A stretch of 64,000 nucleotides of DNA from assembly GCA_963830545.1 (NCBI GenBank), contig CAWHMK010000001.1, positions 372,001 to 436,000 on the forward strand. The letters run 5' to 3'. The first letter of the stretch is position 1. Every line of letters starts with the position of its first letter. This stretch comes from DATGJX01 sp963830545 (lineage in GTDB: Bacteria; Vulcanimicrobiota; Vulcanimicrobiia; Vulcanimicrobiales; Vulcanimicrobiaceae). Under the pieces are notes generated by a model that saw only the letters and a program-made list of their open reading frames with translations, ran no database searches and was not told the DNA's origin. This document shows, in pieces, positions 24,842-37,291 of this stretch. A program made the position numbers and the translations under genes.

Positions 24842-27161
24842 TCACCTCGAGGCAGAGTTTTTCCCCGTCTGGGTCGATGCAAACCGTCTCGCCTGGACAA
24901 TGCGGCAACGGCAACTGCCGTACGCAAGCTGACTCGCGACTACGCGGGGTCTTGCAAAATCGTCGAACGCTTCGACCGGCAGCGGCCTGCATATCTGGAA
25001 TCCCTGCAGACGATCGCAGCCCAGATCCGAGAGGATCTTGCGCTGGAACGGCGTTTCGACGCCTTCCGCGGTAACGCTGAGGTTCAGTTTGTGCGCGATC
25101 GCGATAATGGATTCGGCGATCGAACGGTCGACCTCGCGTTCGATGCCGTCGACGAACGTCCGATCGATCTTCAGACTGTTCAGCGGGAGAAGCTTCAAAT
25201 ACGAAAACGCGCTGTATCCGGTGCCGAAGTCGTCGACGGCGATGCGCAATCCCATGGCACGAATATGCTCCAGCACGCGAAGGATCGGTGCGGCATTCGG
25301 CATGAGCACCGATTCCGTGATTTCCACTTCCAGCAGCGAAGGGTCAACGCCGCTCTCGCGCACGACCCGCGAGAGCATGTCGGTAAAATCCGGATGCGCG
25401 AGCCTGTCTAGGCGATAGATTGATTGCAACGGAGATCGGCATGCCCGCGCGCTGCCAGCGCAATGCCTGCTCCGCGGCTCGTTCTACGACCCACTTCCCA
25501 ATCGGGACGATTGCGCCGGTATCTTCAGCGACGGAGATGAAGTCCTCAGGCGGATGCAGGCGCCCTTCGGCGTCCGACCAGCGGAGGAGCGCCTCCGCAC
25601 CGATGAGCCGGCTGGTCCGCGATTCGACGATCGGCTGGTAATGCAGCACCAGGCTGCCGGACGCGACTGCGCTTTGCAATTGGTTTTGAATGCGGTGACG
25701 TCTCGCGGCAACGGCGTGCATCTGCGGAGCGAAGAATGCGTAGTGCTGTCCACGGGCTTCCTTCGCTGCGTACATCGCGGTGTCCGCATTGCGAATGAGC
25801 ACCTCCGGGTCGCTTCCGTCGTTCGGAAAGAGCGCCGCCCCGATGCTCGCCATCACCGCAAATTCGTAGGACTCGACGACGAACGGTGCGGACAATCCGT
25901 GAATGACCCGCCGGCACGTCCGTTCGACGGACGCCTCGTCCTCGATTCCGCCGAGCACGGCAACGAACTCGTCACCGCCCCACCGGGCAACCAGCGCTCC
26001 CGGGAGCACGGAACTTATGCGTGTCGCGAGTTCTTTCAGCAGCAAATCGCCGACGGAATGGCCGAGCGTATCGTTGATGTCTTTGAAGCGATCGAGGTCG
26101 AGAAACAGCACCGCACAGCGCGCGCCGCTTCGGTCGTGACGCCGCAACGCGTCTCGCAGTTCGTCATGCAGCATCGCTCGATTCGGCAACCCGGTCAGCG
26201 GATCGTATCGCGCGAGCCGTTCCAGTGAGACCTCCGCTTCTTTGCGCGCGGTAACGTCCATCACCGTGCCCAAGCGGTGCACCGGCGTTCCGTCCTCGTC
26301 AAACTCTTGCTTGCCGCTCAACTGCACCCAGCGCGCAGAACCTCCGGAAAGTATGCGATGATCGATGGAGAAGTCGCCGGCCGCATCGCAGTTGCGCAGC
26401 GCGTCGTTAACGAGCGTTCTATCATCCGGGTGAATAGACCGCGCGTAGAGCTCGGGCAGCGCGGCGTGCGGCGTATCGGCGGCCAGGCCGAGAATACGCA
26501 GCAGCTCCGCGGAACAGTGCACCTCGCCGGTCTGCAGATTCTGCGACCATTTGCCCAAGTGCGTGATCGCGTGCGCCTCTTCGAGTTCGCTGGTCGCGCG
26601 CATCGCCTGCAGCCGGCTGCGGATGTCGCTCTGGCGGCTGCGTATGTGCATCGACGCGGGTATGAATGCGAGCGCGTAGCCGGTGAAGAAAATCGCAAGG
26701 GTCGTCAGGTTGTACGGAGCAAACAGGATGCCGCGCGCGCCGGAATAGGCGATGAAAAATACCCATCCGGCGGACATCGTAATTGCAAGAATGCTCGTGC
26801 GGAAGTACGCGTTCTGCACGCCGATGATGATCAGCAGTGCTGAGGCGATGTACAGATACTGGTCGTTGCTATCGACGACGAGCACGTCGATGACGAATAC
26901 CGTGACGAGAATTTGGAGGAACTGAAAACACTCCGCAAACCGGCGCGCGCGCGGGAAAAGGAGTAAAGTCGCGGCGACGGCGGCGGCGCATGCCGTACAA
27001 ACCAGCCGCAGCGGCAACGAATCCTGCGGAACTCGCACGGTTTGAAGCACATAATGAAAAGCCGGAAGCAATACCGCGATGAAGCCGCTGTATAGGAGCG
27101 TCGTTGCGTAGGTATTGCGTTCCACCCAGGCGTCATAGACGGCGTCGCGGGGAAGCTGCAC
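24842..27161 (-). CDS. Membrane-bound PAS-GGDEF-EAL cyclic-di-GMP enzyme (frame interrupted once)
   Basis: About 773 residues. The N-terminus has six or so transmembrane helices (residues 20-185), then a PAS domain (about 200-320, LGKWSQNLQTGEVHCSAELLRILGL ... GTVMDVTARK), a GGDEF domain (RYDPLTGLPNRAML, catalytic RWGGDEF) and an EAL domain (GAEALLRW, NLSPRQ). One extra base at about 25403-25404 breaks the frame after NLSPRQ; the second frame continues LAHPDFTDML, EITESVLM, DDFGTGYSAF, KIDRTFV and AEGVET. All catalytic motifs of both domains are present, so both diguanylate cyclase and phosphodiesterase activity are possible; the RxxD inhibitory site before GGDEF is absent. Start is a GTG. 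Confidence 0.9.
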
Positions 27162-27234
27162 CCTCTTCTCTTCGGCACGCTCGCCGGGAATACCGGGCGC
27201 CTCACGCTCGCTTGTATGGGTCTTTCAGACCACG

Positions 27235-30200
27235 TCAGCGCCCGTGGATCTGCTCCATGAGCGTCCGGACCGCGGTGTCGAGCTGCGGGTCGGACCGGCC
27301 GCCGACCGGACGCGTTGCGTACACGTCCACGGGCCGAGGGTGCAATTCCATGTTCGCTCCGCTGAGCGTCGTCACGCGTTCGAACGGCAGACGAAACGTC
27401 GAACCGTCGACCAATTGGATTGCCGAGGTGTAAATGATCCATCCGGCCGTCGGCACGCCGACGACCTTGCCCAAGTGAAGCGCGCGGTATCCTTGCGTGA
27501 AATCCTCGCCGTCGGAAAGCGTTTCGGAATTCACCACGAGCACCGTCGGGCTTTTCGAGCGCGCGTTCGCCGAGCTCCGTTCGGGCGGAAACTTCCGGCA
27601 TTCCGCGAGGATACATCCGCAAATACGGGCGCCGGGCGAAGACGTCGATGGCGTATGCGTTGACGAATCCGCCTTCATTCGAGCGAATATCGACGACGAC
27701 GCCGGCTTTTGCGTAGTCCGTTACGTTGAGATCCGTGTACAGGTTTGCCAGCGAATCCGACGACATGTCCGGCATGTGCACGTAGCCCAGCCGTCCGCCG
27801 CTCGCGCGCGAAACTTCTTCGCGATTCGCCTGCACCCAAGCCCGATACCGCAGTTGCATCGCCGTCGCATAATTTACGGGTTGCACTGCCACATCGTGCA
27901 AACCGCTCGCCGAGCGAATCCGCAGCACGACGCGTTTGCCGATCGTGTTGTCGAGCAGAGCGTCGAGATTCGTGCGCCCGTCGATCGGCTGACCGTTCAC
28001 CGCGACGAGATCGTCACCTCTGTGAATTTCGCCGCGGATTGCAGCCGGAGACTGCGCGAGGACGTTCGTGATGCGAAGCGTACCCGTGCGCTCGTACGTT
28101 TCGCGGTCGAAATCCAGGCCCAGCCGTCCGGTCGTGCGCTTCGCCGGCGAGGGCGGATAGACACCGCTGTGCGAGCTGTTCAATTCGCCGATCATCATCG
28201 CGAGAAGCCGGCGGAATTCGTCCGGCGTCTGCGCTCCCGCCATCCGTGAGGCATACCGTTCGCGTACGCCGTCCCAATCTACGCCATTCGTATGCGGATC
28301 GGCGTAGAAATCGCGGATGGCGCTCCAGGCCTGGTCAAACGCTTCGACTTTGTCGCGGTTCCAATCGTCGTCGAACTCCGCGCTTACGTGCAACTCGCTT
28401 TCCTTGCCGCTTCCGGCGTCAACGGTAGTGAGAACGCCGTCGTCGTTCAAGTAATAGATGCTTTTGCCGCCGGGCGCCCAGACCGGCACATTTTTTCCTC
28501 CGGCGGAATGCGTGAGTTGTTGGACGACGCTCGGCTGCGAAGCGCCCTCGATTAGCGGAAAGAGATACAAGTTCGTTTGGCCGGCTGCACCTGCGCTGAG
28601 CAGCAGCGTCTTTCCGTCGGGACTGATGCTCTCGGACTGCACGTCGACGCCCACGGGCAGCAACTGCAGCCGCTGCGAAATTCCGCTGAAGGTGATTTCA
28701 ACCTCAGGATGTTTGCGCGCCGGCGTGCGCTGGGATGCGTTGGTTTGATGCACGGAGGGTCCGGTGGGCGTGAACAGTTCTTTGAATTTCGTTTCCTCGA
28801 AGACGGGCGTGCGCGGAATCAAATCGATGCGCGCTACCTGCCCCGGCTCCGTCCGCTGCGCAGTGTCGAACAGCAGAAATTTGCCTTGCGGATCCCATGA
28901 GATGGTGTTGTCGAACACGTTGGCCAAAAACGAAATCGGCTGCGGGCTCGGGCCGGTCCGCGTCGACGACGTGAACGTTGGTGAAGCCGTGCACTTCAGC
29001 CGCGAAGAATGCGAGCCACCTTCCGTCCGGCGACCACTGCAGCGGGCGGTCCGGGTCGAAGGGCTCCCACGGCAGACTGACGCGCGCGAGCGTGTGCACG
29101 GATTTATCCGCAACGTTCAACAGATGCACTTCGCCCGGCGTTTCGAACGCGAGTTGCTCGGAGGCGGCTTCCTCACGCGGACGATACTGCAGATAGCGCA
29201 CGTCCTGCGGCATTGCCGTCAACTGCGTTGCGCGGTCGTCGAGAAAATCATAGGTTTCGATGATGCCGTCGTGCCCGTGTCCGGCGGCATACGCAACCGT
29301 GTTGCTGTCGGGCGACCACGCGAGCGCGCCGAGCGCGTACCGGCCGTGCAGCGGCACTTCCTGCGCGGTTCCGCCCGCCTTCGCATCGGCTGCGAATAGC
29401 CGGCCGCTCGTGATGAACGCCACTTTCTTTCCGTCCGGGGAAAGCGCGTATGCCGTAAAGTGATCGTGCGCCGCGACATGGGTCGTGTGCGGCGCATCGA
29501 CCGCACCCTCGAGGCGGACAGCCACTTGCGCGACGCGGCCGGAGGCGACGTCATACCTCCAAATGCCGAAATTGCGTTCGAAGACGATTGCGGAGCCGTC
29601 GGCTGCAACGCTCGGCCAGACGACACGGCCGCTCGTGAAGTGCGTGAGCTGCTGCGCTTGCGAACCGATCCGCTGCTCCCACAGGTTCTGCGCGCCGCTG
29701 CGATCCGACATGAAGTAGAGCGCGCCGCCGTCGCGCGACCACATCGGCCACTCGTCTTTGGCATTGCCGGGCGTGATCTGTTCGTAGCGGCCTTGCGACG
29801 TGCGCAGCCAGATTTGGCACTCGTCGAGATGACTGTGGCCGATCCGCCACCATTGCGATCCCGCAAATCCGCGCGCATCGAACGCAAGCGAACCGTCATG
29901 CGGCGACGGCGCCGCCAGAAAGACGTTCATGTACGGCTGCGTAACCACGCGCATCGGCGTTGCGCCGCTTACCGGCTCGCGATAGACGTCGTGCGCGCCG
30001 TAAATGTTGCGGCTCGAATTGGTGAAATAGACGTAACGGCCGTCCGGGGACCATCCGTCGAGTTCGTCATAACCGTCGTCGTAGGTAAGGCGCGACACCG
30101 TGCCGTCTGCAAGCCGCAACACATAGATGTCCCCATTGCCGGTCTTGGACGAAATGTATGCCATTTTGGTGCCGTCCGGCGAAAACATCGGGCGTTCGTC

Positions 30201-30359
30201 CGTCGCGCCATCCGATACCAGCAGGCGCGCCGCTCCACCGCCGGATGGCACCGTCCACACACTTCCTCCGGAAACGAATGCAATCGTGTGCGCATCCGGC
30301 GAGAGCGATGGTTGCGCAAGCGACGCGAGCGCGGCAATAACGGCGGCGGCGAACATCAT
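27235..30359 (-). CDS. Tricorn-like S41 family peptidase with beta-propeller repeats (frame interrupted twice)
   Basis: About 1040 residues reconstructed from three frames. A signal peptide (MMFAAAVIAALASLAQ) precedes WD40-like PD40/TolB-type propeller repeats (SPDGTKMAYIS, SPDGRYVYFTNSSRNIYG, SPDGKKVAFITSG, SPDGRWLAFFAAEVHG). Then come a core domain (AFDQAWSAIRDFYADPHTNGVDWDGVRERY), a PDZ-like domain (RLGLDFDRE, IHRGDDLVAVNGQPIDG), and the S41 domain (GYVHMPDMSSDSL, VVDIRSNEGGF, catalytic NSETLSDGEDF). Extra bases in GGG runs at 28950-28952 and 27548-27550 break the frame; removing one from each restores SFLANVFDNT and KPTVLVVNSE. The span is 3n+2, as expected. It degrades peptides or misfolded proteins outside the cytoplasm. 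Confidence 0.9.
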
Positions 30360-30403
30360 GCGGCTCTCTTCGCGGCCGGAGGCCTACACCACTTGCCCGC
30401 CTC

Positions 30404-32108
30404 TCAACGCCGCGGCTTTACCACAATCGCGGCGCCGTCCTGATAGAGCACTGCGCCGCAAGCCCGCGCATTCGCGAATGCTTTCGCCATTTGTGCCGGC
30501 GCCAACCCCTCATTTCTTCCGACCAGAAACAGCATGCCGTCACGACGCGCGAGGGTGCATCCGGACGGCTCGGTGACCTCGAGCGCTCGCGTCCGCGGCG
30601 ACATCATGAAAATCGCGCCGAGCCGGACATTCTGCGCAGCGATCGCGGGCGGCCGCTCTTGCGCAATCCATGAAAACACCCCGGTGGGATTTCCGGATGG
30701 ATCGCGCATCCAATCCGCGTAAAAGCCCGCGGCGCGCGATGAGGCGGCCCACCTGCCTACGAGTATCGCTGCAAGAAGCAGAGCAGCGGGCGCTATTCCG
30801 CGCGTTCGCGCGGTTGCAGCTGCGGCCGCAATTGCAAGCGCTGCAGCGAGGATAGCGTAACGCGTGTAGGCATCGTTCCAAAACAGCGCCAGAACGGACC
30901 ACGAACCCCAGAGAAAGATCGCAAACGCGGCCACGGAAATCTCGCGGGCGAATTTTCGGGATAACGTCGCCGCCGCAAGGGCGCCGCATGCGAGCGCCGG
31001 CAACGCATAGCGAAACGAGGACGCATCCAACGTGTAATTCGCATCGTTGATTCGATAAGACACGGGCAAGAATGCGTAGACGACGAGCGTCGCGATTCCG
31101 GCGACGGCATAGCGCCGGCTCGCGGAAAAGGCAAGGCCCGCAACGAGCGCGGCGAGCCAGACGAAGGCTTGAGGCGTCACGGCCGATACGCCGTGCGCCA
31201 ACTGCGGCACAGCGATTGCGAGATTCCCGGCGATAGCGCTCGGCAAATAGGCGGGAGCCGTGACTCCAATCTTCGCGCCCTCGAGCAGCAAAATGCCGTC
31301 GCGACCGATCCACACGAGCAACGGTATCGATGCAAGGAGCAAGGTGCGCAGTTGAAAACGCGCCGCGAAAGCGGCAATCACTCCTTCCAGCCAGCCAAAC
31401 GGCTTGAGCATCGCGCATACGGCGAGCGAAAGCGGAGAACGGTCCGCAAACGTTACGACCTCGACGAAAAAAGCCGCGAGCCACAGATCGTTTTGAAGCG
31501 TGCCGACCTGAAATGCGGCCACCGGCGTACAAATGAATGCCAGCGCGATGGCGGAAGCGCAATACGACGGCATGTTTGACGTGCGGGCAACGCGATAGAT
31601 TCGCGCGGTAAGCAACAGCGCCGGCACTATCCCGCACAAGGGCAAACTCCACGGACCCGATACGGCGAACAGCCCGGCCGCAAATATCTCCGATGCGGCT
31701 GGATACGGCCAGTACGGAGCAACGGCCGTCCACACCGAGTGCGCCTGCGCGAACGCCACTGCGTCGGGCAGGTGGTAGAGCAACGTATCGCCGTCGAGCA
31801 GCGGGCGCACCAGCGGCGGCCAGCACACGAGCGACGCGGCCGCGAGCGTTCCGTAGAGCCCGACGTCCGGCACGAGCGGAACGCACGCGGATGCGCGCAC
31901 GGTAGATCGCTAGGGGTAGTAACGCCAGCCACACCAACGGCGCGTACAGGAGACCGAAGAGCGCCAGCACGCCGGGAACGGCAACCCCGACGATTATTGC
32001 GGCGCGCATGCGATCCGCGATAATGGTGCTGTTCTTACAGAGCGCCGCGGAGATATACCACAGCAGCGCGATGTACAGAAAAGCGGCCACACCACCCAGC
32101 ATCATCAC
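30404..32108 (-). CDS. Polytopic membrane protein, glycosyltransferase-like (frame interrupted once)
   Basis: About 568 residues with roughly a dozen transmembrane helices. The N-terminal part (MMMLGGVAAFLYIALLWYISAALC ... WLALLPLAIYR) is in one frame, the rest in another beginning near VPLVPDVGLYGTL; an extra base between about 31870 and 31900 explains the break and the span is 3n+1. The loop LLDGDTLLYHLPDAVAFAQAHSVWTAVAPYWPYPAASEIFAAGLFAVSG resembles the acidic first loop of GT-C type dolichyl/undecaprenyl-phosphate sugar transferases, and a soluble C-terminal domain follows. A glycosyltransferase role is inference. It lies between oppF and the S41 gene, all on the minus strand. Confidence 0.7.
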
Positions 32109-32156
32109 GCTCTCAGTGAACGCCTTGCGGCCCGAAAGCGCGCAGGAATTCCGCGG

Positions 32157-33226
32157 CTATTCGCCGCTTTGCGAACCCGGCTCGACGACGACGGGGCCAG
32201 CTTCGACGCCGGTATCGGACGCAATGTCGGGCGCTTTGCCGCCGTGTTCTTCAACCCAATGACATGCGGCGAAATGGCCGGGCGCGTACTCGTTGAACGG
32301 CGGAATTTCCACCTTGCACCGATCGAACGCAACCGGACAGCGCGTGTGAAAACGGCAGCCGGAGGGCGGATTGACCGGCGAAGGAATGTCGCCCGTGAGA
32401 ACGATGCGCTTGCGCCGGCGCTCGACGTGCGGGTCCGGAATCGGAATCGCCGAAAGCAGCGACTGCGTGTACGGATGCAGCGGATTTCGTAGAGATCGTC
32501 GCGATCGGCGAGTTCCATGATCTTGCCGACGTACATGACGGCAACCCGCGTAGAAATGTGGCGAACGACGGAAAGATCGTGCGCGATGAAAAGATACGTC
32601 AGGCCGAGTTGCTGCTGCAGATCTTCGAGCAGATTGATGACCTGCGCTTGAATGGAGACGTCGAGCGCCGAGACCGGCTCGTCGCAAACGATGAATTTCG
32701 GATTAACGGCGAGCGCGCGTGCGATGCCGATGCGCTGGCGCTGGCCGCCGGAAAACTCGTGCGGATAACGGTTGGCGTGATACGGCTGCAGCCCGACCAG
32801 ACGCAGCAGTTCCTGAACGCGATCGTGTACGCCTTTGCCGCGGGCGAGGTGATGTATCTTGAGCGGCTCGCCGACGATGTCGCCGACGGTCATGCGCGGG
32901 TTGAGCGACGCAAACGGATCCTGAAAGATGATTTGCATCTCTCTGCGCAAATGGCGCAACTCCGAGCGCGAGCAATTCAGGATGTTGCTGCCGTGGAACC
33001 ACACTTCACCGCTCGTCGCCGGCAGCAGACGCAGGATGACGCGGCCGATCGTCGTCTTCCCCGAGCCGGACTCGCCGACGAGGCCGAGCGTTTCGCCCGG
33101 AGCGATTGTAAAGTCGACGCCGTCGACGGCTTTGACGTCGCCGACATGGCGTGAGAGCAGGCCGGCAGTGAATCGGAAAATACTTGTAGAGATCTTTGAC
33201 TTCGACGAGATTGCCGGCGTCGTCGC

Positions 33227-33230
<4 letters not shown>
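32157..33230 (-). CDS. oppF: Oligopeptide/dipeptide ABC transporter ATP-binding protein OppF-like (frame interrupted twice)
   Basis: About 357 residues. The GTG start at 33230 (VSDDAGNLVEVKDLYKYFPIH) overlaps the oppD stop. An extra base at about 33161-33166 shifts into LLSRHVGDVKAVDGVDFTIAPG, Walker A GESGSGKTT, QIIFQDPFASLNPRMTV, signature FSGGQRQRIGIARAL and Walker B FIVCDEPVSALD. A missing A at about 32485-32487 then shifts into the diagnostic OppF tail NPLHPYTQSLLSAIPIPDP and SGCRFHTRCPVAFDRC, with its cysteine-containing C-terminal motif. One insertion and one deletion leave the span a multiple of three. It energises peptide import with OppD; the permeases and binding protein are not in the window. 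Confidence 0.92.
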
Positions 33231-34244
<1,014 letters not shown>

Positions 34245-34251
34245 CGGCGAG

Positions 34252-34642
34252 CTAAATGCCGGTCAGCGAAAGTATCGTGAAGACGACGACGAACCCGACA
34301 GCGACGACGCCGGTAATGCGCTTGAGCTGTTCCTCCGCGCCGGGGCGTCCGTAGGCCGACTCGACGCGGCCGCCGAGCGTTCCCGAGAGGCCTTCCTGTT
34401 TGGTGGTCTGCACCGCGAGCAATACGATCAGCGCACAGCGCCAAGACGATGGACAGCCCGGCGAGCCCATGCGTCAGCCAGCCGGCGTGCTGCTGGAACC
34501 ACGTGAGATGCTGGTAATTGATCCCGGGATTGACCTGCAGCGGTCCGGGGGTCGGGCCGTTGCTAAGGGGGACTTTGATCGGCGCGGCAGCGGCACTCGC
34601 CTTGACGGCCGGAGCCGCTGCGGCAAGGAGCAGAGAAATCAA
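34252..34642 (-). CDS. secG: Protein-export membrane protein SecG (frame interrupted once)
   Basis: SecG assists SecYEG-dependent protein translocation. Helix 1 (GWLTHGLAGLSIVLAL) and the rest (CALIVLLAVQTTKQEGLSG, GGRVESAYG, then helix 2 ITGVVAVGFVVVFTILSLTGI) lie in different frames; an extra base at about 34432-34442 joins them and the span is 3n+1. The KQEGLSG loop is the conserved SecG hallmark. The TTG start at 34642 has AGGAG eight bases upstream. The reconstructed protein (about 130 residues) has an unusual N-terminal Ala/Pro-rich leader of about 50 residues (MISLLLAAAAPAVKASAAAA) before helix 1. Being universally needed for efficient export, it is unlikely to be a pseudogene. Confidence 0.9.
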
Positions 34643-34666
34643 AACGGTGTCTCCTACACGAATTTA

Positions 34667-34680
34667 GGGGCCTGCGCCCC
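34667..34680 (-). other. Short GC hairpin between dxs and secG
   Basis: A 5-bp GGGGC/GCCCC stem with a four-base loop lies 24 bases upstream of the secG start; in the minus-strand direction it is followed by TAAATT. It could be a weak terminator or translational element. The stem is short and there is no clear T-run. Confidence 0.35.
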
Positions 34681-34697
34681 CAAACTGCGACATTCTA

Positions 34698-36606
34698 TCA
34701 CGGACGGACGGGTGCGACAAGAACGCTCGCTACACGACCGGCAATATGCTCGCCCGCCAACCCGAAAAGGGCGCGCTGTTTAGCCTGCGAGTCGTGCTGC
34801 ACGAGGGCGTTGTTCGGCACCCCGATTCGCTCGACGGCCAAACGCAGGCCGTGATCCGACACGAACTCTACGACCGCCGAGCCGAAGCCGCCTGCGAGAG
34901 AATGCTCTTCTAAGGTAAGAACGTGTGAATGGCGGTCGGCGAGTTCCATCAGAAGCGCCTCGTCGAGCGGTTTTACGAAACGCATGTTGACGACGGTCGG
35001 CAACTCGGCGGCATTCGGCGCCTCGCCGCTCTTCAGCAGGTCGTATGCGTCCAATGCCGCATCCACGGTGTTGCCGTAGGCCAGAATTGCCACACCCTTG
35101 CCGCGACGCAGCACCTCCGCGCGTCCCTGCACGATCGGCGCGAAAGGATCGCGGTGCTTGCCGCTCGTCGAGCCGCGAGGATAGCGGATCGCCGCCGGTC
35201 CTCCCAGCGAGAGGGCATGCTCGAGCATCGGCAGCAATTCGTCTTCGTTGCGCGGCGCCATCAGCGTCATGTTCGGCAGCGTGCGCAAGTAAGCGATGTC
35301 GTACAGACCCATGTGCGTCGGGCCGTCGTCGCCGACGAAGCCGGCGCGATCCATGCAAAAGACGACCGGCAAATTCTGAATGCACACGTCGTGCACGATT
35401 TGATCGTATGCGCGCTGCAAGAACGTCGAATAGATCGCGCAAACCGGACTAAGGCCGCTCGTTGCTGCGCCGGCTGCGAAGCACACCGCATGCGCTTCCG
35501 CAATGCCGACATCGAAATACCGCTCCGGAAAGGCCTTTCCGAATTTCGCCAGACCCGTGCCGTCCGGCATCGCGGCGGTGATGCCGATCACGCGCGGATC
35601 GCTTTGCGCGACGGAAACCATCGCATCGGCGAAAGCGTCCTGAAATTTCGGCGGCGCGTTCGGGTATTTTGATGACGGTACCGTTCGACTTGTCGAATCG
35701 CCCGAGGCCGTGAAACGTGCGCGCGTCTTTCTCCGCCGGCTCGTATCCCTTGCCCTTGACGGTGCGCACGTGCAGCAGGACGGCGCGCGGCATGTTCTTC
35801 GCGGTGTTCAGCGCGTCGACGAGCGCATCGTAATTGTGGCCGTCGATCGGCCCGATATAGCGGAAGCCGAGTTCTTCGAAGATGACCGCGGCTTTTTCGG
35901 AGGGCGCGATGAACCGCATCGCTCCCAATCTCGGCCGACTCGATCGCTTTTTTCGCCATTCCGCCGAGCGGAAGATGATCGAGCACCGCCTTTCCGGTAT
36001 AGCGCGCGAGATTCGCAAGAGGTTTGCTGCGCAGCACCGAGAGATACGAGGCGATGGAGCCGACGTTCGGCGCGATCGACATCTCGTTGTCGTTCAAGAT
36101 GACGATGAAATTCGTACGCATCTGGCCGGCGTTGTTGAGCGCCTCGTACGCGAGGCCGCCGGTAAGCGCGCCGTCGCCGAGCACGGCGACGATCGTTTCG
36201 TTGCGTCCCGCATGATCGCGCGCTTTCGCCATGCCCAGCGCCGCCGAAACGCTCGTGCTTGCATGACCGGCACCGAAGCAGTCGTACTCGGACTCGCTGC
36301 GCATCGCGAAGCCCGACAGACCGCCGCCCTTGCGAATCGTCGGAAAGCGATCGCGCCGCCCGGTCAGAATCTTATGCACGTAGCCTTGATGGCTGACGTC
36401 CCAAACGATCCGGTCGGCGGGCAGGTCCAGCACCTTGTGCAGCGCGAGCGTCAGCTCGACGACGCCCAAATTGGGAGCAAGATGGCCCCCGTTCTGCGCG
36501 CAGACCGCAATGAGCATGTCTCGAATCTCTTGCGCGAGCCTTGTCGATTTCGGGGCGGGTGAGACTTCTTGACGTCGGCGGGCGAGCCGATGCGTTCAAT
36601 CACCAT
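34698..36606 (-). CDS. dxs: 1-deoxy-D-xylulose-5-phosphate synthase DXS (frame interrupted four times)
   Basis: DXS condenses pyruvate and glyceraldehyde-3-phosphate with thiamine diphosphate, the first step of the MEP isoprenoid pathway. From the ATG at 36606 the pieces read MVIERIGSPADVKK, LTRPEIDK, then LAQEIRDMLIAVCAQNGGHLAPNLGVVELTLALH, VWDVSHQGYVHKILTGR, GAGHAST, GDGALTGGLAYEALNN. These are followed by GAMRFIAPSEKAAVIFEELGFRYIGPIDGHN, KGKGYEPAE and YPNAPPKFQDAFADAM ... GITAAMPDGTGL. Single extra bases at about 36564-36566, 36539-36540, 35934-35936 (CCC) and 35667-35670 (TTTT) explain all breaks, and the span is 3n+1. The total of about 636 residues is normal. An essential MEP-pathway gene, so sequence errors are more likely than inactivation. 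Confidence 0.95.
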
Positions 36607-36715
36607 ATCAGTGAGCATCCTTTCGACATACCCAGAATGCGGGTCCCCCGCTTGGCGGCAGCAAGCGGTCGTCCGAGGCGGAGGCGAGAGCGGTTCGCGG
36701 TCCAATTGCCCCGCC

Positions 36716-37291
36716 ATGATTGAAACGAAGGATTTTTTTCGTGACGCCAAAGCGGCGCTGGTTATCATCGACTTGCAGCGGGGCATCACCTCGCGCCGGG
36801 TTGCGCCGCACGATGCCGCAACCGTCGTCGGCAATGCCGTCCGACTGGTTGAACTATTTCGACGTGCGAAACTGCCGGCCGCATTCGTTCGCGTTTCGCC
36901 CACGCCGGAAACGACGCTGAGGCCCCTTGTGGATACCGCACCGGCCATGCCGCCGCTCCAACCCGGGTGGGACGAACTCGATCCCAAACTCGGCGTGCGA
37001 GAGAACGACGTCGTCGTTACGAAACGAAACTGGGGCGCATTCTACGGAACGGATCTCGATCTGCAGCTGCGCCGCAGAGACGTGACGCGTATCGTCATCT
37101 GCGGCATCGCAACCCACATCGGCGTCGAGTCGACGGCGCGCGACGCGTACGAGCGCAATTACAAATTGCTGTTCGTCGAGGACGCCATGTCGGCGATGAC
37201 CGTGCAGGAGCACGAGCACAGCTGTGCGGTCATCTTTCCACGGATGGGTATCATCCGGTCGACCGATCAGGTCGTCGAAGCGCTTTCGTAA
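36716..37291 (+). CDS. Isochorismatase-fold hydrolase, YecD-like, without the catalytic cysteine
   Basis: 191 residues from the ATG at 36716 (MIETKDFFRDAKAALVIIDLQRG). Family landmarks are the catalytic Asp in VIIDLQRG, the Lys in VVTKRNWGAFYGTDL and the cis-peptide loop CGIATHIGVESTARDAYERNY. In true isochorismatases and nicotinamidases the last loop carries a nucleophilic Cys (xxxCVxxTA); here it is Gly (HIGVEST), as in E. coli YecD. Classical cysteine hydrolase chemistry is therefore doubtful. The gene is divergent from dxs (109-base gap) and its last 25 bases overlap the convergent VOC gene. Confidence 0.85.
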   Translation: MIETKDFFRDAKAALVIIDLQRGITSRRVAPHDAATVVGNAVRLVELFRRAKLPAAFVRVSPTPETTLRPLVDTAPAMPPLQPGWDELDPKLGVRENDVVVTKRNWGAFYGTDLDLQLRRRDVTRIVICGIATHIGVESTARDAYERNYKLLFVEDAMSAMTVQEHEHSCAVIFPRMGIIRSTDQVVEALS

